Source: Treponema sp. (GTDB taxonomy: Bacteria; Spirochaetota; Spirochaetia; Treponematales; Breznakiellaceae). From it: a stretch of 8,070 bases of DNA. The notes below the pieces were generated by a model, which ran no database searches, was not told the DNA's origin, and was given only the letters and a program-made list of their open reading frames with translations. The position numbers were made by a program, and so were the translations under genes. The stretch lies in the NCBI GenBank assembly GCA_031264395.1, contig JAISEB010000296.1:1-8070 (forward strand), read 5' to 3'. Of the stretch, positions 1 through 5,760 are shown piece by piece (the first letter of the stretch is position 1; each line of letters starts with the position of its first letter).

Positions 1-1
1 T

Positions 2-154
2 TTTGATGCCTTGATGGTCGTTGCCGCTCTGAAAGCCGGCAGCAAATATCTTGTAACAGAAGATATGCAGGACGGCCTTGTTATCGACGGCAAATTAACC
101 ATTCTGAATATTTTTAATCATACTGATATGCTAATCCCTATGGTATTCCGATAG
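2..154 (+). CDS. PIN-domain (VapC-like) protein, C-terminal part, 5' end outside window
   Basis: The last 50 codons of a gene that begins before the window; the open frame runs from base 2 to a TAG at 152-154. The visible part starts FDALMVVAALKAGSKYLV and continues TEDMQDG, then VIDGKLTILNIF. This matches the C-terminal end of PIN-domain nucleases, where the D-A-L helix, an acidic 'ED-Q-G' segment and a final 'I-N-F' strand are typical. The acidic residues visible (D2, E20, D21, D24 of the fragment) are candidates for the last metal-binding position of the active site. PIN proteins of this type are usually the RNase toxin of a VapBC toxin-antitoxin pair. The antitoxin would lie upstream, so pairing cannot be checked. 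The tail after the usual end (about ten residues, NHTDMLIPMVFR) is slightly long, which may be normal variation or a frayed 3' end. Family call fairly sure; toxin function is inference. Confidence 0.75.
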   Translation, partial: FDALMVVAALKAGSKYLVTEDMQDGLVIDGKLTILNIFNHTDMLIPMVFR

Positions 155-176
155 TCTCCATGACCGACTTTGCCTT

Positions 177-260
177 GTATGCCGCCTGGCCGCCGGATGG
201 CGGCGTTCAATCTGTTCCTATCGGCAAACGACCCGAAGGGGCGTATGCCGCCTGGCCGCC
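177..260. repeat. 18-base direct repeat pair (177-194 and 243-260)
   Basis: The 18-mer gtatgccgcctggccgcc occurs exactly at 177-194 and again at 243-260, 66 bases apart. The first copy runs into a small hairpin: stem 189-194 gccgcc, loop ggat, stem 199-204 ggcggc. The second copy is followed by a different sequence, so the hairpin is not repeated. Function unknown; it may be a dispersed intergenic repeat. Confidence 0.8.
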
Positions 261-313
261 GCGCTGTAGCAAAGAAATATAAGGCCGAATGTCGAATTAC
301 AAATGTGAGAATG

Positions 314-436
314 TAACCACAGACTATACGGACAGAACGGACAAAGCCGGTATTAACCACAGACCTCACGGACAAACACGGACTTTCAGTTTCAAATATA
401 TCTTTTGTCCGGTTGGTCTGTGTCTGTCCGTGGTTG
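314..436. repeat. AACCACAGAC / CACGGAC repeat family, two direct copies and one inverted copy
   Basis: Two direct copies begin taaccacagac at 314-324 and 354-364, a 40-base period, each followed by CGGAC-containing sequence. A third, diverged copy lies in reverse orientation at about 403-436; its complement begins caaccacggacagaca. Copies two and three can fold into a long hairpin: 358-365 (cacagacc) pairs with 415-422 (ggtctgtg), and 369-376 (cggacaaa) pairs with 404-411 (tttgtccg). The two stems are separated by a symmetric 3x3 internal loop, with about 27 bases in the terminal loop. The layout resembles dispersed intergenic repeats. I cannot tell from one window whether the unit recurs in the genome. 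Confidence 0.7.
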
Positions 437-474
437 TTTTGAATTCAGAATTATTGCCTAAACGATACAGGCCC

Positions 475-537
475 GGAGTTTCGCGGCATTCAAACCGCGC
501 GCCGCCCTCAAACAACACATAACCGCCGCGAAACTCC
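475..537. repeat. 13-bp perfect inverted repeat with 37-base loop
   Basis: ggagtttcgcggc at 475-487 is the exact reverse complement of gccgcgaaactcc at 525-537. The intervening 37 bases are C/A-rich and hold a short gcgcgc core. No T-tract follows, so it is not a standard intrinsic terminator. It lies directly before the hairpin at 541-571, so two stem-loops sit in tandem; their shared tttcgc/gcgaaa motif hints at a related origin. Confidence 0.75.
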
Positions 538-540
538 CCA

Positions 541-571
541 GCCGGAAGCGAAACGAAGTTTCGCTTCCGGC
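541..571. terminator. Perfect 14-bp hairpin, possible terminator or repeat
   Basis: gccggaagcgaaac (541-554), loop gaa, gtttcgcttccggc (558-571): a perfect 14-bp stem with a 3-base loop, very stable if transcribed. On the + strand a T-rich stretch (cctttttat, 578-586) follows, but only about eight bases after the stem, so it is not a textbook rho-independent terminator. It could stop read-through from the PIN gene or be a palindromic repeat element. The stem ends two bases before the candidate -35 box at 574. Confidence 0.5.
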
Positions 572-573
572 CC

Positions 574-602
574 TTGACCTTTTTATGCGGCTGCTGCATA
601 CT
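574..602 (+). promoter_or_regulatory. Candidate sigma70-type promoter
   Basis: TTGACC at 574-579 (five of six matches to TTGACA) and CATACT at 597-602 (four of six to TATAAT) are 17 bases apart, the ideal spacing. Transcription would start near 609, about 48 bases before the GTG of the COX24-type gene. It is the best promoter-like match I found upstream of dxs, so it may drive the micro-gene and the operon behind it. Found by eye; no scoring was done. Confidence 0.5.
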
Positions 603-642
603 GGAACAAATTTTGAACACGGATTCCATCATGGTGGATTCC

Positions 643-648
643 AAGGAG
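643..648 (+). promoter_or_regulatory. Strong ribosome-binding site for the 29-codon gene
   Basis: AAGGAG at 643-648 is eight bases before the GTG at 657. This fixes the start of an otherwise easily missed gene, and it is the best Shine-Dalgarno sequence in the first 3 kb. Confidence 0.8.
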
Positions 649-656
649 ACGCCAGA

Positions 657-746
657 GTGCCCTGCGGAAGAAAACGCAAATTGAGGAAGATTGCGACCCA
701 CAAACGCAAGAAGAAGCTGCGGAAAAACAGACACAAGAACAAATAG
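657..746 (+). CDS. AURKAIP1/COX24-domain small basic protein, 29 aa
   Basis: A GTG-start gene of 29 codons ending at TAG 744-746. The protein begins MPCGRKRK and ends ATHKRKKKLRKNRHKNK, so about 60% of residues are Lys, Arg or His. This is the hallmark of the bacterial AURKAIP1/COX24 family, whose members in Bacteroidetes and spirochaetes typically read M-P-x-G-K-K-R-K...THKRKKRLRKNRHK. Relatives are ribosomal: mitochondrial mS38 and, as I recall, actinobacterial bS22 sit on the small subunit near the decoding region. A role as an accessory 30S protein is therefore inferred. The start is supported by AAGGAG eight bases upstream and by the family N-terminus. The gene stands between a candidate promoter (574-602) and dxs, same strand, 64 bases before dxs. 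It is too short for ordinary gene finders. Confidence 0.87.
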   Translation: MPCGRKRKLRKIATHKRKKKLRKNRHKNK

Positions 747-760
747 GGCGCCGGTGAAGA

Positions 761-787
761 ATACTCCGGGGCTCTGCCTCGGGGTAT
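761..787 (+). promoter_or_regulatory. Hairpin between the micro-gene and dxs
   Basis: atactccgggg (761-771) pairs with cctcggggtat (777-787) around loop ctctg, giving 11 pairs of which two are G-U on the + strand RNA. Because the wobbles make it imperfect on the - strand, the structure favours the + transcript. No T-tract follows, so termination is unlikely. It ends 23 bases before the dxs start and could act on message stability or dxs translation. Confidence 0.5.
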
Positions 788-810
788 GAACCCTTCAATG
801 CGAATCAAAG

Positions 811-2730
811 ATGAAATTTCATTCTTTTTTGTCTTCCATTCACGGGCCGGAGGATCTTAAACGCCTTGATTTTGGGGAGTTAAACCGGCTTGCCTCCGAG
901 ATACGGGAAGAGATAATCCGTACCGTAAGCAGTAACGGCGGGCATCTGGCTTCCAATCTTGGCGTGGTGGAATTGACCATCGCCCTGCACCGGACATTTA
1001 ATTCCCCGCGGGACAGAATAGTCTGGGACGTAGGACATCAATGTTACGCCCACAAGCTGCTCACAGGCCGTTTTGATTCCTTCCGGAGCCTCAGGCGTAT
1101 GGGGGGAATTTCCGGTTTTCCCAAGCGATCCGAAAGTGCCCACGACGCCTTCAACACAGGTCACGCTTCGACCTCCGTCTCGGCGGCCCTTGGCATCCTT
1201 GCGGGTGAAAGGATACTGGGAGGGACCGCCAGAACCGTCGCGGTAATAGGGGACGGCGCCCTTACGGGCGGGCTTGCCTACGAGGCACTTTCCCACGCGG
1301 GCCAGCTGGGCCTTCCCCTTGTGGTCATACTCAACGACAACAAGATGTCCATAAGCCCCAATGTCGGGGGGCTTTCCAAGTATTTAAGCCGTCTTTCCAT
1401 GAAGCAGAAGTACCAGCTTTTCCGCCGTACCTTTGATTCCCTGGTCAAAAAAATACCCCTGTGCGGGGAGCTTCTCTTTGCCGTCATACAGAGGCTGAAA
1501 CGCGCCGTCAAGGCCGTTTTTTACACGGACAACTTCTTTGTCGATCTGGGCTTTGAATACGCGGGGCCCATAGAGGGCCACCACATCAGGCGGCTTGCCG
1601 AGGTTTTTGAGGATGTGCGGAAACTGGAAAGGCCTGTGGTGATCCACGTTCTGACGCGCAAGGGCAAGGGGCTGGGTTCCGCCGAGCGGGACCCCGGCGC
1701 TTACCACGGAATCGCCGCGCTGGAAAGGGGCGCGGAAGACGGGGAGGATGCCCTTCGCCCTTCCTTTACCGGAGTCTTCGCAAAGGCGCTCGTTGAGGCG
1801 GCCGCGCGGGACGGCCGGGTAACGGCGGTGACGGCGGCCATGGAAAAAGGGACGGGGCTTTCCGAATTCAGGCGGGCCTTTCCCGGCCGCTTTTTTGATA
1901 CGGGCATAGCCGAGGAGCACGCGGTTACCTTTGCCGCCGGCCTTGCCGCGCGGGGACTCAGGCCGGTGGTCGCCGTCTATTCTACCTTCGCCCAGCGCGC
2001 CGTGGATCAGGTCATACACGACGTGTGCCTCCAGAACCTGCCGGTGGTTTTTGCCCTTGACCGCGCCGGTTTTGTCGGGGAAGACGGCGAGACCCATCAG
2101 GGGCTTTTCGACATTTCCCTTTTCCGTTCCGCCCCCAGCATGACGCTGCTTGCCCCCGCGGACGGCGCCGAGCTTGCCCGTATGCTGAAGGATTCACTTG
2201 AAGACGGCGGCGGGCCTGTGGCGATCCGTTATCCCAAGGATCTCTGTCCGTCCGGGGAAAGGGCCTTTTCCCTGCCGCTTGAAAGGGGCCGGGGGGTATT
2301 TGTACGCCGCGGGGAAGGGGAGATCTGCATAGCCTTTACCGGGAGCCTTTATCCGTCCGTAAGGGACGCCGCAGATGCCCTTGCCCTCGACGGGATCTTT
2401 CCCGATCTGTACAACCTCCGCTTCCTTAAACCGGTTGATGAAGAGTACCTCGCGGAAATCATCGGAGCTTACGGTCTTACGGTGTTTGTTGAAGAAGGAA
2501 TGCGTGCGGGGGGCTTCGGGGAATACGCCGCCGCGCTTGCCCATCGCCGGCGCTGCCGGGGGGACGTGCTTGTGTTCGCCGCCTGCGATCAATACGCCGC
2601 GCAGGGAACCAGAAAGGAACTTCTTGCCCTTAACCGCCTTGACGGAAACGGGATACGGACGGGTATTCTTCGTTTTCTTGAAGAAAGAAAGGCGGGGCGG
2701 GAAGCGGCGGGAACGATCTCTTTCCGGTGA
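811..2730 (+). CDS. dxs: 1-deoxy-D-xylulose-5-phosphate synthase
   Basis: Cytoplasmic thiamine-diphosphate enzyme that condenses pyruvate and glyceraldehyde-3-phosphate to DXP, the entry step of the MEP isoprenoid pathway; DXP also feeds thiamine and pyridoxal synthesis. The protein is 639 residues, normal for the family. Visible landmarks: GGHLASNLGVVEL with H45, DVGHQCYAHK with H76, the ThDP/Mg motif GDGALTGG at 147-154 with D148, then N177 in NDNKMSIS, and the catalytic glutamate region AEEHAV with E368. The pyrimidine-domain signatures YSTFAQRAVDQ and DRAGFVGEDGETHQG follow, and the transketolase C-terminal domain ends the protein. ATG 811 is the first possible start: the frame has a TGA at 787-789 and no start codon between. 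No Shine-Dalgarno is seen before it (only tcaaag). Its stop overlaps the folP start, opening a seven-gene run. Confidence 0.97.
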   Translation: MKFHSFLSSIHGPEDLKRLDFGELNRLASEIREEIIRTVSSNGGHLASNLGVVELTIALHRTFNSPRDRIVWDVGHQCYAHKLLTGRFDSFRSLRRMGGISGFPKRSESAHDAFNTGHASTSVSAALGILAGERILGGTARTVAVIGDGALTGGLAYEALSHAGQLGLPLVVILNDNKMSISPNVGGLSKYLSRLSMKQKYQLFRRTFDSLVKKIPLCGELLFAVIQRLKRAVKAVFYTDNFFVDLGFEYAGPIEGHHIRRLAEVFEDVRKLERPVVIHVLTRKGKGLGSAERDPGAYHGIAALERGAEDGEDALRPSFTGVFAKALVEAAARDGRVTAVTAAMEKGTGLSEFRRAFPGRFFDTGIAEEHAVTFAAGLAARGLRPVVAVYSTFAQRAVDQVIHDVCLQNLPVVFALDRAGFVGEDGETHQGLFDISLFRSAPSMTLLAPADGAELARMLKDSLEDGGGPVAIRYPKDLCPSGERAFSLPLERGRGVFVRRGEGEICIAFTGSLYPSVRDAADALALDGIFPDLYNLRFLKPVDEEYLAEIIGAYGLTVFVEEGMRAGGFGEYAAALAHRRRCRGDVLVFAACDQYAAQGTRKELLALNRLDGNGIRTGILRFLEERKAGREAAGTISFR

Positions 2731-3629
2731 ACAGCATGCGGTGTCAAAAAATCCCCCTTCCCTCTGGCGGCGTTCTCGATCTTTCGGGCCCTCCCCTTGT
2801 CATGGGTATCGTCAACTGCAACGGCGACTCCTTTTATCCGCCGAGCCGCGCCTTTGGGGAAGCCGCCGTCGAAAGGGCCCTTGCCCTTGCCGCCGAAGGG
2901 GCGGCGATCATTGATCTGGGGGCCGAGTCTTCCCGGCCCGGCGCCGAATACATACCGGCCGGGGAGGAGGCGCGAAGGCTGCTTCCCGTTCTCCGGGGGC
3001 TGCGAAAACGCTCCGGCGTTCCCGTGTCGGTGGATACGCGGAAGGCGGAAGTCGCCCGTCTTGCCCTTGACTCAGGCGCGGACATCATCAACGACATTTC
3101 CGGCCTCCAGGACGATCCCCTCATGGCCGGCCTCTGCGCGGAAAGGGGGGCGGCGGTGGTGCTGATGCACATGCGGGGCGTTCCCCGCACCATGCAGGAC
3201 GCGCCTTTTTACACGGACGCCGCCGCCGAAGTGTACTCCTGGCTTGCCGGGGCGGCCCGGCGCGCGGAAGACGCCGGAATACGGCGGGACGGCATCATCC
3301 TTGATCCGGGTATAGGTTTCGGCAAAAGGACGGCCGATAACGCCGCCGTTCTTTTTCATCTTGCGGAAATGTGCCGCGGAGATTATCCTGTATTGGTAGG
3401 GCTTTCAAGAAAGTCCTTTATAAGGGAACTGGCCGGAAAACCGGGCCGGGAATCCGGCGGCGGGGAAGGCGATATTCTTGCGGGCACGCTGGCCGCGCTG
3501 GCCTTCTGCGTAATGAAGGGAGCGTCCATACTCCGGGTGCACGACGTAAAGGAAACCGTTTCCCTTGTAAGGGTGCTGGACGGCCTCATGAAAGGACAAC
3601 AGGCAGATGGAATGGTTTCAACGGCTTAA
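2727..3629 (+). CDS. folP: Dihydropteroate synthase
   Basis: Joins para-aminobenzoate to 6-hydroxymethyl-dihydropterin pyrophosphate to make dihydropteroate in folate synthesis; this is the sulfonamide target. The protein is 300 residues and a full TIM-barrel set is visible: MGIVN (N30), IIDLGAESSRPG at 61-72, VDTRKAEVA with D103, DIINDISG with N122, MHMRG at 147-151, ILDPGIGFGK with D193, GLSRKSFI with K229, and ILRVHDV with R270 and H272. Odd: the first signature, normally NVTPDSF, reads NCNGDSFYPPSR, so the T-P of the pterin/sulfa loop is absent. The GTG at 2727 gives a GTGA 4-base overlap with dxs; ATG 2736 is an alternative start and neither has a strong ribosome-binding site. The C-terminus overlaps cdaA by 23 bases. 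The family is certain; the start is less so. Confidence 0.95.
   Translation: MNSMRCQKIPLPSGGVLDLSGPPLVMGIVNCNGDSFYPPSRAFGEAAVERALALAAEGAAIIDLGAESSRPGAEYIPAGEEARRLLPVLRGLRKRSGVPVSVDTRKAEVARLALDSGADIINDISGLQDDPLMAGLCAERGAAVVLMHMRGVPRTMQDAPFYTDAAAEVYSWLAGAARRAEDAGIRRDGIILDPGIGFGKRTADNAAVLFHLAEMCRGDYPVLVGLSRKSFIRELAGKPGRESGGGEGDILAGTLAALAFCVMKGASILRVHDVKETVSLVRVLDGLMKGQQADGMVSTA
3591..3596 (+). promoter_or_regulatory. Ribosome-binding site of cdaA inside folP
   Basis: AAAGGA lies ten bases before ATG 3607, within the last codons of folP. It supports a cdaA start that overlaps folP by 23 bases. Confidence 0.6.
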
Positions 3630-4443
3630 TTCCGTATACGATGTGGTACGCCCGGTTCTGGATGTGGCGCTCCTTGCCTTTCTTTTGTACAAGGCGTACG
3701 GGCTTTTGGTCAGGACGCAGGCGGTTCAGCTTATCAAGGGCGCGGGTTTCCTTGTACTGGTGTACGGCATAGCCTTTCTTTTCAAGCTTACCACCCTCCG
3801 CTGGATACTGACGATGCTGGGGCCCGGCCTTTTTGTGGCCATTGCCATAGTTTTTCAGCCGGAACTGCGGAAGATCATCATGCGGCTGGGGCAGGGGGAA
3901 CTTTTCAGGCCGGACAACAAGCCCCGCATAGGGCAGCTTGAGGCGGTGGTAACCGCCGCGGAGATACTTGCCCGGCAGAAGCGGGGCATGCTCGTGGTAT
4001 TTCCCCGCAAGATCAACATCAGGAACATCATAGACACGGGAACCAGAATGAACGCGGAGATTTCTTCCAGCCTTATTGTTACGGTCTTTGAATTTGACGG
4101 CCCCCTCCATGACGGCGCCATGATCATACAGAACGGCAGGATAGCGGCGGCCGGGTGTTTTCTTCCCCTTTCGGAACAGCAGGACATACGGAAGAACTTC
4201 GGTACCCGCCACCGGGCCGCGCTGGGAATGTCGGAGCAGTCCGACGCGGTGGTTCTTGTTGCTTCCGAAGAAACCGGGGCCATCAGCCTTGCCTATGATA
4301 CCAGGCTGTACTACGATCTTTCGCCGCTGGAAGTGACGCGGAAACTCAAGGAGCTTTTGGACAGGGGCGCGCGCAAGGATTCTGTCGCCTCCCTTTTGAA
4401 CGGGAACATTGACGAGGGAAAAAATGTTTTCGCTGAACAGTAG
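3607..4443 (+). CDS. cdaA: Membrane diadenylate cyclase (c-di-AMP synthase), CdaA type
   Basis: Makes cyclic di-AMP from two ATP at the inner membrane; c-di-AMP controls potassium/osmolyte balance and cell-wall homeostasis in many bacteria. The protein is 278 residues with three hydrophobic N-terminal segments at roughly 16-34, 40-59 and 65-84, then a DisA_N/DAC domain from about 110 to 235. The catalytic motifs are intact: PLHDGAMII with D169-G170-A171, and GTRHRAALGMSE with R201-H202-R203, followed by VASEETGAISLA. Odd: the residues before the DGA motif read VFEFDGPLHDG rather than the common IF-x-PNTPLHDG. It is followed directly by ybbR, the conserved partner, and is preceded by folP. A ribosome-binding site (AAAGGA) is ten bases upstream of the ATG. 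The regulator/effector side is not encoded here. Confidence 0.95.
   Translation: MEWFQRLNSVYDVVRPVLDVALLAFLLYKAYGLLVRTQAVQLIKGAGFLVLVYGIAFLFKLTTLRWILTMLGPGLFVAIAIVFQPELRKIIMRLGQGELFRPDNKPRIGQLEAVVTAAEILARQKRGMLVVFPRKINIRNIIDTGTRMNAEISSSLIVTVFEFDGPLHDGAMIIQNGRIAAAGCFLPLSEQQDIRKNFGTRHRAALGMSEQSDAVVLVASEETGAISLAYDTRLYYDLSPLEVTRKLKELLDRGARKDSVASLLNGNIDEGKNVFAEQ
4414..4417 (+). promoter_or_regulatory. Ribosome-binding site that decides the ybbR start
   Basis: GAGG at 4414-4417, six bases before ATG 4424, favours that ATG. The in-frame TTG at 4409 lies upstream of this site and has no evident Shine-Dalgarno. Confidence 0.6.
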
Positions 4444-5386
4444 AAAGCTTTTGGAAAAGGCCGCGGACAAATGGCCGGCCAAGGTGCTGTCGGTCGCTCT
4501 GGCGCTTGTTCTCTTTGTGTTTCACCGCATGAGTACGCTGGAAGAACGCTTCTTTTCGGTGCCCCTTGTCCTTGAGGTAAGCGCCGGCCTTACCCCCGCC
4601 GTTTCCTACAACCGCATGGTGCGGGTGACCCTGCGGGGAGACCCCAACAGCATTTTCCCCATTCTGGAGGACGATATAGAGGCCTACGCCGATTTTAGAA
4701 AGTACAGCGCCGCGGGGTCGTACCGCGCGCCCGTCCAGGTCCGCAGGCTGGGGGCGGCCGCCGGGGCGGAGTCCTTTGAAATTACCGTTGATCCCATGGA
4801 AGTTTCCGTCGAGCTGGACCGCAAGATAAGCAAATACGTGCCTATTGTCGCCAACATACGGGGAAACCTTGCCGCCGGTTACGATCTGGTGTCTCACACG
4901 CTTACCCCCACCCAGGTGGCGGTGGACGGCCCCATGAACATTCTGGGGGACATATCGAAGCTGTACACCGACTTCATCGACATTGAGGGAAAAAACGCGG
5001 ATTTTTCCGTTATGGTGAACATTCTTAACAGGGACCCCCTGCTTGCCATCCGGGGATCGGGGGTCACCGAATTCCGGGGCTTCGTACGCAGGATGGTTCC
5101 GGTGCGGAACATAACGGACATTCCCATCGCGGCAAGCGGCCTTGATCCGCGTTTTACCGCGGAGCTGAATGTTAAAACGGGCAGCGTCAGGCTGGAAAAT
5201 TCCCGGAATGAGCTTGACGGTTTTGTTCCCCCCGAGGCTTTTCTTTCGGTGGACTGCTCGGCCATAACGGAGCCCGGCGTCTATACCCTGCCTGTAAATG
5301 CGGCCCTTCCCCCTTCCTTTAATCTGATACGGCAGGAGCCCCGGGAAACCGAGGTAACGGTGACTGCCGGAGGCGGCCTCCCGTGA
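4424..5386 (+). CDS. cdaR: YbbR-domain membrane protein, CdaA regulator-like
   Basis: 320 residues from ATG 4424. One transmembrane helix near the N-terminus (about residues 18-34, PAKVLSVALALVLFVFH), after a short basic cytoplasmic tail; the rest is expected outside the membrane. The body looks like consecutive YbbR repeats, beta-rich units of about 80-90 residues, with motifs such as VPLVLEV, VPIVANIRGNLAAGYDL, TPTQVAVDGPMNIL, VPVRNITDIPIAASGL and a C-terminal PREVTV-like end (PRETEVTV). In the CdaA-CdaR pair of Firmicutes the YbbR protein binds and modulates the cyclase; the overlap with cdaA here (20 bases) suggests the same partnership. A TTG at 4409 would add five residues but is less likely. 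Symbol by context; sequence identity to any CdaR is expected to be low. Confidence 0.88.
   Translation: MFSLNSRKLLEKAADKWPAKVLSVALALVLFVFHRMSTLEERFFSVPLVLEVSAGLTPAVSYNRMVRVTLRGDPNSIFPILEDDIEAYADFRKYSAAGSYRAPVQVRRLGAAAGAESFEITVDPMEVSVELDRKISKYVPIVANIRGNLAAGYDLVSHTLTPTQVAVDGPMNILGDISKLYTDFIDIEGKNADFSVMVNILNRDPLLAIRGSGVTEFRGFVRRMVPVRNITDIPIAASGLDPRFTAELNVKTGSVRLENSRNELDGFVPPEAFLSVDCSAITEPGVYTLPVNAALPPSFNLIRQEPRETEVTVTAGGGLP
5369..5373 (+). promoter_or_regulatory. Ribosome-binding site of acpS
   Basis: GGAGG lies nine bases before GTG 5383, within the end of ybbR. It supports the GTG start and the 4-base GTGA overlap. Confidence 0.7.
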
Positions 5387-5760
5387 TCGTGGGAATAGGC
5401 GTAGACGTGGTTCATGTGGGCCGTCTCGTGCGGTGGCACTCCATACCCGGCCTTCTGGAGCGTTATTTTCACCCCGATGAATTGATCACTGTCCGCTCAA
5501 AGGGGGGCGGGGCGGATCTTTCCCTTGCCGCCCGCTTCGCCGCCAAAGAGGCTTTCGGCAAGGCGCTGGGCACCGGTCTTGCCGGAATCGTGCTCAAGGA
5601 TATAAGGGTGGTGAACAGCCACAACGGCAGGCCCGAAATAACGCTGTTCGGTACGGCGCTTGACGCGCTTAAGGAAAGCGGCGCCTCCAGGGTGCACATT
5701 TCCCTTACCCACGAAAAGGACAACGCAATCGCCATGGTAGTACTGGAAAAACATGAGTGA
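5383..5760 (+). CDS. acpS: Holo-[acyl-carrier-protein] synthase
   Basis: Transfers 4'-phosphopantetheine from CoA to acyl-carrier protein, making it active for fatty-acid synthesis. The 125-residue length is typical. Visible signatures: the N-terminal IVGIGVDVVHVGRL with metal-binding D8, the ARFAAKEAFGKALGTG motif with E56 and K60, NGRPEITLFG, and the C-terminal HISLTHEKDNAIAMVVLE. These match the trimeric AcpS type, not the larger Sfp type. It starts with GTG at 5383, overlapping the ybbR stop by four bases, and has GGAGG nine bases upstream. Its end overlaps the DUF2225 gene by eight bases. Confidence 0.95.
   Translation: MIVGIGVDVVHVGRLVRWHSIPGLLERYFHPDELITVRSKGGGADLSLAARFAAKEAFGKALGTGLAGIVLKDIRVVNSHNGRPEITLFGTALDALKESGASRVHISLTHEKDNAIAMVVLEKHE

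Larger units (their letters stand above)
155..656. other. Repeat-rich intergenic spacer, no convincing protein gene
   Basis: About 500 bases between the PIN gene and the COX24-type micro-gene. The open frames here on both strands have no recognisable domain, no good ribosome-binding site, and compositions dominated by the repeats, so I reject them as genes. The stretch is more AT-rich than the operon downstream. It carries an 18-base direct repeat, an AACCACAGAC-type repeat family, a 13-bp inverted repeat, a 14-bp perfect hairpin and a promoter, each listed separately. It looks like a mosaic of dispersed intergenic repeats separating an accessory gene from a core operon. Confidence 0.7.

Noticed and set aside
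118..375. 85-codon open frame on the - strand
   Set aside because: Runs through the repeats and the end of the PIN gene, has no domain and no ribosome-binding site; its Arg/Pro-Gly runs come from the 18-base repeat.
314..436. CRISPR array
   Set aside because: Only two direct copies, diverged, with one inverted copy and no uniform spacers; no cas gene in the window.
289..522. 77-codon open frame on the + strand
   Set aside because: Made of the AACCACAGAC repeats and the inverted repeat; no family match recognised.
455..540. Integron attC site
   Set aside because: The imperfect palindrome is suggestive and Treponema can carry integrons, but the paired RYYYAAC and GTTRRRY boxes are not present at the ends.
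366..734. 122-codon open frame on the - strand
   Set aside because: Antisense to the COX24-type gene, promoter and hairpin, all of which are better supported; no domain seen.
761..787. Intrinsic terminator between the micro-gene and dxs
   Set aside because: The hairpin is reasonable but no T-tract follows it.
1384..2097. 237-codon antisense open frame within dxs
   Set aside because: Shadow of a GC-rich gene; the + strand protein has the full DXS motif set.
4409..4423. TTG start for ybbR
   Set aside because: ATG 4424 has GAGG six bases upstream; the TTG has no evident ribosome-binding site.
3586..4482. 298-codon antisense open frame over cdaA
   Set aside because: Shadow; the + strand carries intact cyclase motifs DGA and RHR.
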